Assembly: GCF_000253115.1 (NCBI RefSeq) | Contig: NC_014145.1 | Coordinates: forward strand, 3,283,501-3,347,500 | Length of the DNA: 64,000 bases | Origin: Thiomonas arsenitoxydans | GTDB lineage: Bacteria; Pseudomonadota; Gammaproteobacteria; Burkholderiales; Burkholderiaceae_C | Direction: 5' to 3' | Shown here: positions 1-8,118 of the stretch, piece after piece | How positions within the stretch are numbered: position 1 is the stretch's first letter | Layout of the letters: each line of letters starts with the position of its first letter | The notes under the pieces: generated by a model | Database searches by the model: none | What the model was told of the DNA's origin: nothing | The model's input: only the letters and a program-made list of their open reading frames with translations | Translations under genes and position numbers: made by a program

Positions 1-100
1 CCTGTCGCGCGCCCGCAGCCAGCTCTGGCAACTCACCAACGGTGAAGGAGCGCAGCGCCCTGCCCTGCGCGTCATCGATGGGCAAAGGAGTGTGGGATGA
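1..100 (+). CDS. ECF-type RNA polymerase sigma factor, C-terminal end (partial)
   Basis: The first 100 bases read as an open frame from position 2, ending in TGA at 98-100. The visible residues begin LSRARSQLWQLTNGE. The LSRAR stretch is the usual end of the region 4 helix-turn-helix in ECF (RpoE-like) sigma factors. The stop codon overlaps the ATG of the next gene (ATGA), and that gene encodes an anti-sigma-like membrane protein, which supports the call. Only about 32 codons are inside the window, so the subgroup cannot be named. Confidence 0.72.
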   Translation, partial: LSRARSQLWQLTNGEGAQRPALRVIDGQRSVG

Positions 101-963
101 ATCCGCAACGCCCCGACCGCGACACCCTCATGGCCTACGCCGACGGCCAGCTCGACGCAGCCCGCAGCGCCGAGGTCGAGCGCTACCTGGAATACGAAGC
201 CCGGCTGGCCCTGAATGGCGATGCGCCACCGCACGGCGCGCGAAGCTCCGTGAGCGCGGAAATCGCCGCCCTGCAGGCGCAGAACCTGGCGCTGCGCGAG
301 GCACTCGCTCCCATGCTTGACGAACCGGTGCCTGCGCGCCTGTTGCAGCCTCTCGCGCCGCCTGCGCGCCCCTGGGCACGCGCGGCAGTCGTGGCGTTGT
401 GGATCGGCGTGGGAGCGGCGGCCGGCAGCCTCGCCACCCGGGAGGCGCTGCAGCAAAACGGCCCCGTGGTCACCGCGCAGAACGAAGGCATGCAGCACTT
501 CGTGCATCAGGCCGAACTCGCCTACGCCGTCTACACCCCGGACGCGCGCCGCCCGGTGGAAGTACGCGAAGGCAGCGATCTGACCACCTGGCTGTCGCGC
601 CGCTTGCAGCGTCCCATCGTGGCCCCCGACACCCTGCCCGGCGGCCTAGTGCTCATGGGCGGCCGCCTGCTGCCCGGCATGCCGGGCAAACCCGCCGCAC
701 AGCTCATGTACCAGGACGCGCAAGGCCACCGCGTCACGGTCTATCTGCGCGGCATGGCCAAACCCACCGCCGAGATTTCATTTCGCATCGTGCCCGGAAA
801 ACCGGCGTCTACCTTCTATTGGGTGGATCGCCAATGGGGCTACGCGCTGACCGGCGATCTGCCCCGCGCCCAATTGCTCGACGCGGCGCGCGTGCTTTAT
901 CAGCGCTACACCGCCGACGATCCATCCGCCCTGCCGGGCTCCACAGCCGCGCCGCAAGCCTGA
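97..963 (+). CDS. anti-sigma factor, single-pass membrane protein
   Basis: This 288-residue protein begins with the DTLMAYADGQLD motif typical of anti-sigma factors, in which an N-terminal cytoplasmic region holds an ECF sigma factor inactive. One hydrophobic segment lies around residues 94-112 (AAVVALWIGVGAAAGSLAT) and is followed by a periplasmic domain of about 170 residues. The zinc-binding HxxxCxxC signature of ZAS anti-sigma factors is not seen, so it belongs to the zinc-free kind. Its start codon overlaps the stop of the sigma gene by four bases, implying translational coupling and a sigma/anti-sigma pair. The signal sensed by the periplasmic domain is unknown. Confidence 0.8.
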   Translation: MNPQRPDRDTLMAYADGQLDAARSAEVERYLEYEARLALNGDAPPHGARSSVSAEIAALQAQNLALREALAPMLDEPVPARLLQPLAPPARPWARAAVVALWIGVGAAAGSLATREALQQNGPVVTAQNEGMQHFVHQAELAYAVYTPDARRPVEVREGSDLTTWLSRRLQRPIVAPDTLPGGLVLMGGRLLPGMPGKPAAQLMYQDAQGHRVTVYLRGMAKPTAEISFRIVPGKPASTFYWVDRQWGYALTGDLPRAQLLDAARVLYQRYTADDPSALPGSTAAPQA

Positions 964-1002
964 CATCGCGACGCAGCTTTCAATTCCCCTCGCCCTGCAG
1001 AC

Positions 1003-1036
1003 CGACGCTCTGGCGTCGATCGACCGGATTTTTTTT
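1003..1036 (+). terminator. hairpin with delayed T-run after the anti-sigma gene
   Basis: CGACGC at 1003-1008 and GCGTCG at 1013-1018 pair with a four-base loop, and eight T residues follow at 1029-1036. The T-run begins ten bases after the stem, which is too far for a classical intrinsic terminator, so the function is uncertain. Confidence 0.35.
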
Positions 1037-1054
1037 CAACGTTCAGGAGTGCTC

Positions 1055-1891
1055 ATGACCCAACCCACCTCACCCAACCCGTCCGCTACCCAAGCCCCCG
1101 ACGCCGGACGCCGCGCCCTGCTGCGCACCAGCCTGCTGGGCGCTGGTCTGCTGCTGGCCTCGGCCACGCCGCTGGCCCTGGCGGACAACGCCCCGTCGCT
1201 CAAGGTGTACGGCCCGGGCGGCCCGGCGCCCGCCATGAAGGAAGCGGCCACGGCCTTCGAGAAAGCCACGGGCATCAAGGTCGAAGTCACCGCCGGCCCC
1301 ACCCCGAAGTGGATCGACGCCGCCCGGGCCAACGCCGACCTGATCTATTCCGGATCGGAAACCATGATGAGCGACTTCGTCACCGCCATGAACGGCCAGC
1401 TCGACAGTGCCGACGTCACTGCGCTCTACCTGCGGCCGCTCTCCATTCTGGTGCGCCCGGGCAACCCCAAGCACATCACCGGCTTCACCGATCTGCTCAA
1501 GCCCGGCATCAAGGTGCTCGTGGTCAACGGCGCCGGACAGAACGGGGTCTGGGAAGACGCCGCCGGTCGCCTGGGCGACATCCGCACCGTGCGCGCGCTG
1601 CGCAAGAACATCGTCGCCTATCCAGCCAACAGCGCGCTGGCCCGCCAGGCCTGGATCGACCAGCCCGATATCGACGCCTGGCTGATCTGGAATATCTGGC
1701 AGGTCTCCAACCCCAAGCTGGCCGAACAGGTGGCGGTGGAAGAGCCTTACCGCATCTACCGCGACACCGGCATCGCCCCGACCACACGCGGCAAACAGCT
1801 GCCCGCCTCGCAGCAGTTCATCGCCTTTTTGCAGAGCCCGCAAGGCGCGGCGATTTTTCAGCGCTGGGGCTGGATGACGAACGGCGCCTGA
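1055..1891 (+). CDS. acfC: AcfC-like periplasmic substrate-binding protein
   Basis: The 278-residue product resembles AcfC and other molybdate/sulfate-type solute-binding proteins. Characteristic stretches are KVYGPGGPAPAMKEAA near the start of the mature protein, TAGPTPKWIDAA, and ADLIYSGSETMM. The N-terminus carries a twin arginine (GRRALLRTS) followed by a hydrophobic stretch ending in LALADN, so export by Sec or possibly Tat is expected. ATG 1055 is preferred over GTG 1049 because AGGAGT at 1045-1050 is a well placed ribosome binding site. No permease or ATPase gene is adjacent, so it may serve as a receptor or use a distant transporter. The ligand cannot be named. Confidence 0.75.
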   Translation: MTQPTSPNPSATQAPDAGRRALLRTSLLGAGLLLASATPLALADNAPSLKVYGPGGPAPAMKEAATAFEKATGIKVEVTAGPTPKWIDAARANADLIYSGSETMMSDFVTAMNGQLDSADVTALYLRPLSILVRPGNPKHITGFTDLLKPGIKVLVVNGAGQNGVWEDAAGRLGDIRTVRALRKNIVAYPANSALARQAWIDQPDIDAWLIWNIWQVSNPKLAEQVAVEEPYRIYRDTGIAPTTRGKQLPASQQFIAFLQSPQGAAIFQRWGWMTNGA

Positions 1892-1941
1892 ACCGGGGCA
1901 GATGCGGGAGCTCAGCGCGTTTGCGCTGCGTCTGCAAGAAT

Positions 1942-1960
1942 CGGGGCTGTCCCCGCTTTT
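1942..1960 (+). terminator. weak intrinsic terminator after the acfC-like gene
   Basis: CGGGG (1942-1946) pairs with CCCCG (1951-1955) across CTGT, followed by CTTTT. A second hairpin lies just upstream: CAGCGC and GCGCTG around a GTTT loop, near 1913-1928. Together they fill the gap between acfC and gshA. Confidence 0.45.
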
Positions 1961-1972
1961 GCAAACAGAACA

Positions 1973-3265
1973 ATGATCCCGCATCTCATCACCTCCTCGG
2001 GCGATCCCGTCCTCGAACTCGAACAGCGCATCCTGGAGGCGCAGCCCTCCATCGAGCGCTGGTTCCGCCTCGAATGGATGGAGCACACCCCGCCGTTCTA
2101 CAGCTCGGTCGATCTGCGCAACGCCGGCTTCAAGCTCGCGCCGGTCGACACCAATCTCTATCCCGGCGGCTTCAACAATCTCTCCCCGGAGATGATGCCG
2201 CTGGCGGTGCAGGCCGCCATGGCCGCCATCGAGAAAATCTGCCCGGAGGCCAAGAACCTGCTGGTGATTCCCGAGAACCACACCCGCAACACCTTCTACC
2301 TCGAAAACGTCCACACCCTGATGCGCATCTTCCGCCAGGCCGGGCTGAATGTGCGTCTCGGGTCGCTCGACGAGACGGTCACCGAACCCATGCACCTCAA
2401 GCTGCCGTCGGGCGGCGAGCTGGTGGTGGAGCCGCTGATCCGCAACAAACTGCGCCTCGGGCTGAAAGACTTCGACCCCTGCACCATCCTGCTCAACAAC
2501 GATCTGTCGGGCGGCATCCCGCCCATCCTGCAGGGTCTGCATGAGCAATACCTGCTGCCACCGCTGCATGCCGGCTGGGCCGTGCGGCGCAAGTCCAAGC
2601 ACTTCCACGCGTATGACGATGTGGCGAAAAAATTCGCCAAGCTCATCGGCGTCGATCCGTGGATGCTCAACCCCTACTTCGCCCAGTGCGGCAAGGTCAA
2701 CTTCCACGAGCGCCACGGCGAAGACTGTCTGGCCGAAGCGGTCGACAGCGTGCTGGCCAAGGTGCGCAAGAAGTACAAGGAATACGGCATTCAGGAGAAG
2801 CCCTTTGTCATCGTCAAGGCCGACGCGGGCACCTACGGCATGGGCGTGATGACCGTGCGCGACCCCAGCGAGGTGAAAGACCTCAACCGCAAGACCCGCA
2901 ACAAAATGAGCGTGGTCAAGGAAGGGATGGAAGTCAGCGAAGTGCTGATTCAGGAAGGCGTGCCCAGCGTCGAGCGGCTTCAAGAGGCCGTGTGCGAGCC
3001 GGTGGTCTATATGATGGATCGCTATGTGGTGGGCGGGTTCTACCGCGTGCACGCCGACCGCGGGCCGGATGAGAACCTCAACGCCCCCGGCATGCACTTC
3101 GTGCCGCTGGCATTCGAGGAACAGTTCAACGTCACCCACCCGGAAGCCGCCCCCGGCACCAACGGGCCGAACCGCTTCTATATGTACGGCGTGATCGCCC
3201 GGCTGGCCATGGTGGCCGCCAGCTACGAGCTGGAGCGCACCGACCCCGAGACCGAGCTGGGCTGA
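1973..3265 (+). CDS. gshA: glutamate-cysteine ligase, T. ferrooxidans/betaproteobacterial type
   Basis: This 430-residue enzyme joins L-glutamate and L-cysteine with ATP, the first step of glutathione synthesis in the cytoplasm. It belongs to the distinct GshA family first defined in Acidithiobacillus and common in betaproteobacteria, unrelated in length and sequence to E. coli GshA. Recognisable stretches are RLEWMEHTPPFYSSVDLRN, NLYPGGFNNLSPEMMP and IVKADAGTYGMGVMTV, the last being ATP-grasp-like. The gene runs straight into gshB after 19 bases, so the pathway is one operon. The start ATG 1973 has only a weak upstream AG-rich stretch. Confidence 0.95.
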   Translation: MIPHLITSSGDPVLELEQRILEAQPSIERWFRLEWMEHTPPFYSSVDLRNAGFKLAPVDTNLYPGGFNNLSPEMMPLAVQAAMAAIEKICPEAKNLLVIPENHTRNTFYLENVHTLMRIFRQAGLNVRLGSLDETVTEPMHLKLPSGGELVVEPLIRNKLRLGLKDFDPCTILLNNDLSGGIPPILQGLHEQYLLPPLHAGWAVRRKSKHFHAYDDVAKKFAKLIGVDPWMLNPYFAQCGKVNFHERHGEDCLAEAVDSVLAKVRKKYKEYGIQEKPFVIVKADAGTYGMGVMTVRDPSEVKDLNRKTRNKMSVVKEGMEVSEVLIQEGVPSVERLQEAVCEPVVYMMDRYVVGGFYRVHADRGPDENLNAPGMHFVPLAFEEQFNVTHPEAAPGTNGPNRFYMYGVIARLAMVAASYELERTDPETELG

Positions 3266-3284
3266 GCCTCGGCCCGACAACATC

Positions 3285-4313
3285 ATGCAACTGCTGTTCA
3301 TCGCCGACCCGATCGCGTCCTTCAAGATTTACAAGGACACCACCTTCGCCATGATGCGCGAGGCGCAGGCGCGCGGCCATGTGCTCTGGGTATGCGAAGC
3401 CGCCGATCTGCACTGGAGGGGAGGGAACTCCTCCACACCCACCCTTGCGACGGGTGGGGAGGAGGCGATTGCAGCGCCGGTGACGGCCGTCTGCCGCCGC
3501 ATCGAACTCACCGGGGCCACGTCGGGGCACGACTGGTACCGCGTGCTCGACCAGCGCCCGCTGGCCTTGCGCGAGGTGGATGCGGTACTCATGCGCAAAG
3601 ACCCTCCCTTCGACAGCGAATATTTCTACGCCACCCATCTGCTGCAGCAAGCCGAGCGCGAAGGTGCGGCCGTGTTCAACAGCCCCCGGGCGCTGCGCGA
3701 CCACCCGGAAAAGCTCGCCATTCTGGAGTTTCCACAGTTCATCACCCCCACCCTGGTCAGCCGCCGTGCGGCCGAAATCAAGGCGTTCTACGGCGAGCAT
3801 GGCGACGTGATTCTCAAGCCGCTCGACGGCATGGGCGGCACGGGCATCTTTCGCCTGCGGCAGCAGGCCGATGGCAGCCCCGATCCCAACCTCAACGTGG
3901 TGATCGAAACCCTCACCGCCTTTGGTGCCACCACCGTGATGGCGCAGCGCTTCGTGCCCGCCATTGCGCAGGGCGACAAGCGGGTGCTGATCATCGACGG
4001 CGAGCCCGTGCCCTATTGCCTGGCGCGCATTCCGCAAGGCGGCGAGACACGCGGCAATCTGGCCGCTGGCGGATTGGGCGTGGCGCAGCCGCTCTCAGAG
4101 ACCGACTGGGCCATCGCCCGCGCGCTGGGGCCGGTGCTGGCCGCGCGCGGTCTGCTGCTGGTGGGCATCGACATCATTGGCGACAAGCTCACCGAGATCA
4201 ACGTCACCAGCCCGACCTGCTTTCAGGAAATCACCCAGCAATCCGGCTGCGATGTGGCCGCGCGCTTCATCTCCGCGCTCGAAGCCGCCGTCACACGATC
4301 CCGCCCCGATTGA
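3285..4313 (+). CDS. gshB: glutathione synthetase with a ~20-residue in-frame insertion
   Basis: GshB adds glycine to gamma-glutamylcysteine using ATP. The 342-residue product carries the expected ATP-grasp signatures: VLMRKDPPFDSEY, ILKPLDGMGGTGIFR, EPVPYCLARIPQGGETRGN and LTEINVTSPTC. It is about 26 residues longer than the E. coli enzyme. Most of the excess is a low-complexity Gly/Ser/Thr stretch near residues 45-64, between AADLHW and TAVCRR, where the E. coli protein has none. The DNA there (about 3417-3476) is a GC-rich imperfect palindrome kept in frame. The ATP-grasp core is intact, so the enzyme should be active. It follows gshA after 19 bases. Confidence 0.95.
   Translation: MQLLFIADPIASFKIYKDTTFAMMREAQARGHVLWVCEAADLHWRGGNSSTPTLATGGEEAIAAPVTAVCRRIELTGATSGHDWYRVLDQRPLALREVDAVLMRKDPPFDSEYFYATHLLQQAEREGAAVFNSPRALRDHPEKLAILEFPQFITPTLVSRRAAEIKAFYGEHGDVILKPLDGMGGTGIFRLRQQADGSPDPNLNVVIETLTAFGATTVMAQRFVPAIAQGDKRVLIIDGEPVPYCLARIPQGGETRGNLAAGGLGVAQPLSETDWAIARALGPVLAARGLLLVGIDIIGDKLTEINVTSPTCFQEITQQSGCDVAARFISALEAAVTRSRPD
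3417..3476. repeat. palindromic in-frame insertion inside gshB
   Basis: CCCACCC at 3438-3444 pairs perfectly with GGGTGGG at 3452-3458. The flanks CTCCTCC and GGAGGAG extend the stem with bulges. The segment coincides with residues absent from E. coli GshB and keeps the reading frame. No clear flanking direct repeat was found. Confidence 0.5.
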
Positions 4314-4349
4314 CGCCGCGGGCGCGCGGTGGGCGACAATCCGCCCATC

Positions 4350-6605
4350 ATGCAGATGCCGCAAACCCGTTCCGCCCGCATTTTGATGGCGGCCTTGCTG
4401 CTGACCCTCGCGGGGGTCACCATGGCGCTGTACATCGCCCTCAATCAACCCTGGCTGGGGCTCACCCTGTCATCCCGCGCCGATGCGTACAGCCCGGGCA
4501 TCGAGGTGCTGCATGTCGCTCGCAACGGCCCCGCCGCCGCCATCGCTCAAGGCTCGCGCTTGCTGTCGATCAGCGCGGGCGGGCAGCGCGTGGCCTTGCA
4601 GCCCAGCGACCTGATCGAAGAGCCCGACTATTTCGACACTTACGCCGAAGTCGAGCGCTTTTTTCAGCGTCAAACGCAGATCGCCGCGCTGCAGGCCCGT
4701 CCCCTGTTGCTGAGCTGGCAAGACCCTGCCGGACAGGTCTTCGAGCAGACCGTCGCGCCCCTGCCCAGCCGCCCGCTCGCCAGTCTGCCTTTGGTGTTCT
4801 GGTTCCAGTTGCTCTGCGGCGGCGTGGCCCTGCTCGTCGGCGCCTGGGTCTATGCGCTCAAACCCAAGGGCTGGCCGGGGCGGCTGCTGGCGCTCTCGGG
4901 GCTGCTGTTTCTGCCCAACACATACTCGGCCGCGATCTACAGCACCCGCGAACTGGCGCTGCCCGGCGGTCTGTTCGAGTTGCTCTCGGCCATCAATCAT
5001 CTGGGCGCGCTGGGGTTCGGCGGCGCGTTGGCCGCGCTCTTTCTGGTGTACCCAGCGCGACTGGCGGCGGCGAAGTGGCTCTGGCCCGTGCCCATCATCG
5101 TGGTGGGCTGGTGGGCGATGGATGCCGCGCGGCTGGCGCCCAACGTGAGCTGGGGGGTGCGCATTCCGCTGCTGCTCGAAATCCTGCTGGCCGTGGCGCT
5201 GGCCGTGGTGCAGTGGCGGCGCAGCGCCATGCGCGCGGCCGACCGCGCCGCGCTGCGCTGGTTCATGCTCTCGGCCATGCTGGGCGCGTTCACCTTTGTC
5301 GTCTTCACCTTCGGTTCGAGAATGATCGGGGTGTTCACGCCGATGCAGCAGGGCTATGCCTTCGGTTTTTTTCTCGCCATGTACCTCGGCCTGGCGCTGG
5401 GGGTCGGGCGCTATCACCTGTTCGACCTCGACCGCTGGGCCTACCGGCTGCTGCTGTGGGTGCTGGGGCTGGGGCTGATCGTCGTGCTCGACATGCTGCT
5501 GGTGCTGCTGCTGAACTGGCGCCACGACCTGTCACTCATCCTCACCCTGCTGCTGGTCGGGCTGCTGTATTTGCCGATGCGGCAATGGCTGTGGGGACGC
5601 ATGATGCAGGGCGAGTTGCCGCCCATCGACAAGCTGCTGCCCGAGATCATTTCGGTGGCCTTCACCGCGCAGACGCTGGAGCGCGAGCGCCGCTGGCTCG
5701 GCCTGCTCGACCGGCTGTACCAGCCGCTGCACAACCTGCCGATGCCGCCAAGCGAGGCCGACACCGCCCCCGGTCTGGCGCAGGACGGCATGGAGCTGCG
5801 CATCGCCCCGGCAGGCGGTCTGGCCGCGCGCCGTCTGCAAGGGCGCAGCGCCGGCCAGCGCCTGTTCACCGTGACCGACGCCGACCTGGCCGCCTCGCTC
5901 GTGACCCTGTTCAACCAGGCCGCGGCGGGTCGCGACGCGCTGGAGATCGGCGTGCAGCAAGAGCGCGACCGCATCGCCAGCGATCTTCACGACGACATCG
6001 GCGCCAAGCTGCTCACCCTGCGCCATCTGGTGCACGGCGAGCGCGAGCAGGCCATGCTGATGACCACCATCGATCAGTTACGCGCCATCGTGCGCGGGCT
6101 GCGGCAGGCGGTGCAACCGTGGGAAGAGTTCGCCGCCGACATCCGCTCGGAAACCGCGCAACGCCTGGCCGCAGCCGGTATGGCGCTCGACTGGCCGCCG
6201 CCGCTCATCGGCGGGCTGAGCGCCGCTCGGCTGCCCCCTCAAGACGCCGCGCAGCAATACCACCTGCGCGCCCTGCTGCAAGAGGCGGTGAGCAACGCCA
6301 TACGCCACGCCCGCGCCAGCCGCGTTTCCGTGCGACTGAGCATCGTCGATGCAACCCGCATGCGGCTGGACGTTTTCGACGACGGCATCGGCATCGACCC
6401 GCAACATGCCACCTCCGGACATGGCCTGACCAGCATGCAGATCCGCGCCCGCGCCCTGGGCGGCCAGATCGCCTGGCGCCGCAACATCGACCGCGTACCG
6501 TCCAGCGCGCCCACCGACGAAGCCGCGGAAAGCGCCGCGCCGTCTTCGGGCCACGGCACCTGGGTGGAATTGGTGTTTCCCCTTGGGCCTGTTCACCCTA
6601 TTTAG
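4350..6605 (+). CDS. membrane sensor histidine kinase of the NarL/HisKA_3 type
   Basis: This protein of about 751 residues senses an unknown signal and autophosphorylates on histidine. Order of parts: one N-terminal membrane helix; an extracytoplasmic region of about 100 residues with a PDZ-like stretch (ARNGPAAAIAQGSRLLSISAG); a block of hydrophobic helices (roughly residues 140-420); a dimerisation/phosphoacceptor segment ERDRIASDLHDDIGAKL with His near residue 547; then a HATPase domain with N-box QEAVSNAIRHAR, DDGIGI, and GHGLTSMQIRARALGG. ATG 4350 is chosen over GTG 4329. A GACAAT box at 4335-4340 lies just before it. No response regulator gene is adjacent, so the partner must be elsewhere. 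Confidence 0.85.
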   Translation: MQMPQTRSARILMAALLLTLAGVTMALYIALNQPWLGLTLSSRADAYSPGIEVLHVARNGPAAAIAQGSRLLSISAGGQRVALQPSDLIEEPDYFDTYAEVERFFQRQTQIAALQARPLLLSWQDPAGQVFEQTVAPLPSRPLASLPLVFWFQLLCGGVALLVGAWVYALKPKGWPGRLLALSGLLFLPNTYSAAIYSTRELALPGGLFELLSAINHLGALGFGGALAALFLVYPARLAAAKWLWPVPIIVVGWWAMDAARLAPNVSWGVRIPLLLEILLAVALAVVQWRRSAMRAADRAALRWFMLSAMLGAFTFVVFTFGSRMIGVFTPMQQGYAFGFFLAMYLGLALGVGRYHLFDLDRWAYRLLLWVLGLGLIVVLDMLLVLLLNWRHDLSLILTLLLVGLLYLPMRQWLWGRMMQGELPPIDKLLPEIISVAFTAQTLERERRWLGLLDRLYQPLHNLPMPPSEADTAPGLAQDGMELRIAPAGGLAARRLQGRSAGQRLFTVTDADLAASLVTLFNQAAAGRDALEIGVQQERDRIASDLHDDIGAKLLTLRHLVHGEREQAMLMTTIDQLRAIVRGLRQAVQPWEEFAADIRSETAQRLAAAGMALDWPPPLIGGLSAARLPPQDAAQQYHLRALLQEAVSNAIRHARASRVSVRLSIVDATRMRLDVFDDGIGIDPQHATSGHGLTSMQIRARALGGQIAWRRNIDRVPSSAPTDEAAESAAPSSGHGTWVELVFPLGPVHPI

Positions 6606-6699
6606 TCGCCTGTCACAACAAAGTCGATCCGGCCGCGCACAATGCGCCTCATTCAGTTTTTCAGAGCGCCGGTTTCGTTATATGTTTTTCCTAACCGTT

Positions 6700-6745
6700 C
6701 GATTGTGACAATCGATTGGATCAATTTTCGGGTTTTCCCTAGACT
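6700..6745 (+). promoter_or_regulatory. putative promoter and palindromes before the peroxiredoxin gene
   Basis: CGATTG-TGA-CAATCG (6700-6714) overlaps the perfect palindrome CAATCGATTG (6709-6718). A possible -35 TTGGAT (6716-6721) and -10 TAGACT (6740-6745) are 18 bases apart. The palindromes sit over the -35, where an activator or repressor could bind. They do not match the OxyR ATAG-N7-CTAT spacing. Confidence 0.4.
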
Positions 6746-6801
6746 TCTTTCTCAACGGCACACCCGCCGCATGTTTTCTTCCCACCACAAGGAGCTCAAC
6801 C

Positions 6802-7461
6802 ATGGAACAAACCACTGAAAATTTCGGCCTGCCCCGCCTCAACGAGCCCGCGCCCAACTTCAACGCCGTCACCACCCACGGCCCCCGTACCCTGGCCGAC
6901 TACAAGGGCAAGTGGCTGATCCTGTTCTCGCACCCGGCCGACTTCACCCCGGTGTGCACCACCGAGTTCATGGGCTTCGCGCGTGAGGCCGAGACCTTCA
7001 AGTCGATGAACTGCGAGTTGCTCGGCCTGTCGATCGACTCCATCTTCGCCCACCTGGCCTGGGTGCGTTCGATCAAGCAACACTTCGGCGTGGACATTCC
7101 CTTCCCCATCATCGAAGACCTGAAGATGGAAGTGGCCCGCGCCTACGGCATGATCCACCCCGGCGCCGCCGACACTCAGGCCGTGCGCGCCACCTTCTTC
7201 ATCGACCCCAACGGCATCCTGCGCGCCATGGTCTATTACCCGATGAGCAATGGCCGCTCGATCAACGAGTTCGTGCGTCTGCTGCAAGCCCTGCAGACCA
7301 GCGACAAGCACGGCGTGGCCACGCCGGAAGCTTGGTGCCCGGGCGACAAGGTCATCGTGCCCCCGCCCAAGACCTCCGCCGCCGCTGAAGAACGCGTGGC
7401 CAAGGGCGCGGCGCAAGGCATGGAAGTGACTGACTGGTACTTCTCCAAGAAGACGCTGTAA
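6802..7461 (+). CDS. 1-Cys (Prx6-type) peroxiredoxin
   Basis: The 219-residue protein reduces hydrogen peroxide and organic peroxides through the peroxidatic cysteine in HPADFTPVCTTEF (about residue 51). Length, the YKGKWLILFSHPADF context and the C-terminal extension ending EVTDWYFSKKTL place it in the Prx6/1-Cys family. A second cysteine in TPEAWCPGD (about residue 174) matches the archaeal/bacterial Prx6-like group, in which it may form a disulfide. AAGGAG at 6789-6794 supports ATG 6802. The gene stands alone, with its own promoter region upstream and an intrinsic terminator downstream. Confidence 0.93.
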   Translation: MEQTTENFGLPRLNEPAPNFNAVTTHGPRTLADYKGKWLILFSHPADFTPVCTTEFMGFAREAETFKSMNCELLGLSIDSIFAHLAWVRSIKQHFGVDIPFPIIEDLKMEVARAYGMIHPGAADTQAVRATFFIDPNGILRAMVYYPMSNGRSINEFVRLLQALQTSDKHGVATPEAWCPGDKVIVPPPKTSAAAEERVAKGAAQGMEVTDWYFSKKTL

Positions 7462-7496
7462 TTCATCAACGGGAACTCCCCGTTGCCTGAAGACCC

Positions 7497-7526
7497 AAGC
7501 CCCGGCCCGCCGGGGCTTAGGTTTTT
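7497..7526 (+). terminator. intrinsic terminator of the peroxiredoxin gene
   Basis: AAGCCCCGG (7497-7505) pairs with CCGGGGCTT (7510-7518) over a four-base loop, followed by GTTTTTG. The stem is nine perfect base pairs. Confidence 0.85.
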
Positions 7527-7602
7527 GTCTTGCGCAAAGGCCGCAAGAAACGAGGGCGCGGCAAGCAAGCGTTTGCAGCCTGACTTCCTTAAGATGCGGG
7601 TC

Positions 7603-8106
7603 ATGGATGCAACGACTCAGTCCCCCCTCGCCCCGTCCGAGACCGGACGCAAGATTCCGGTCTCGGTGCTGGTGGTGATTCACACTCCCGCACTCGATGT
7701 GCTGCTGATCGAGCGCGCGCTGCAGCCCGGCTTCTGGCAAAGCGTGACGGGCAGCATCGACGCCCCTGGCGAACCCCTGATGGACACCGCCCTGCGCGAA
7801 GTGGCCGAAGAAACCGGCATCCAGGTGGGCGGCAGCGCCGTGCCCCTATCCGCGCTGCGCGATTGGCGGCTGGCCAATGTGTACGAAATCTATCCGCTGT
7901 GGCGGCATCGCTACCCGGCGGGCATCTGGAAAAACACCGAGCATGTGTTCAGCCTCGAAGTGCCCGCAGGCACTCCCGTCACCCTGGCCGCACGCGAACA
8001 CCGCGCATGGGTCTGGCTGCCGTGGCAGGAGGCGGCCAAGCGCTGCTTTTCGGCCTCGAACGCCGACGCGATCCGCCAGTTGCCGCGGCGCTTTCCTTCG
8101 CGCTGA
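7603..8106 (+). CDS. nudB: Nudix hydrolase, dihydroneopterin triphosphate diphosphatase (NudB-like)
   Basis: The 167-residue Nudix protein probably removes pyrophosphate from dihydroneopterin triphosphate in folate synthesis, as E. coli NudB does. It may also act on dATP. The Nudix box is visible: GSIDAPGEPLMDTALREVAEE followed by TGI, with one extra residue between the first Gly and Glu compared with the strict consensus. SVLVVIHTP at the start and ENTEHVFSLEVP downstream fit NudB. ATG 7603 is chosen over ATG 7594 because TAAGAT at 7590-7595 is placed like the -10 of a leaderless transcript, seven bases before this ATG. It precedes the EEP/ClsB pair after 12 bases. Confidence 0.8.
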   Translation: MDATTQSPLAPSETGRKIPVSVLVVIHTPALDVLLIERALQPGFWQSVTGSIDAPGEPLMDTALREVAEETGIQVGGSAVPLSALRDWRLANVYEIYPLWRHRYPAGIWKNTEHVFSLEVPAGTPVTLAAREHRAWVWLPWQEAAKRCFSASNADAIRQLPRRFPSR

Positions 8107-8118
8107 ACAGGCCCGGTC

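Noticed and set aside
1070..3325. Long minus-strand frame of about 750 codons opposite the acfC-like gene and gshA
   Set aside because: It is antisense to well-recognised genes, is His/Gly/Arg/Leu-rich with no domain, and arises from high GC at third codon positions.
4335..4350. GACAAT before the histidine kinase as another leaderless promoter
   Set aside because: The distance to the ATG is nine bases, longer than in the other cases, so it was not counted in the leaderless set.
3392..6694. Plus-strand frame of 1100 codons across gshB and the kinase
   Set aside because: It is out of frame with both conserved proteins and is Arg/Ala/Pro-rich without motifs; a GC shadow.
6700..6718. OxyR site before the peroxiredoxin gene
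   Set aside because: The ATAG-N7-CTAT pattern is not there. The palindromes are reported separately as an unknown site.
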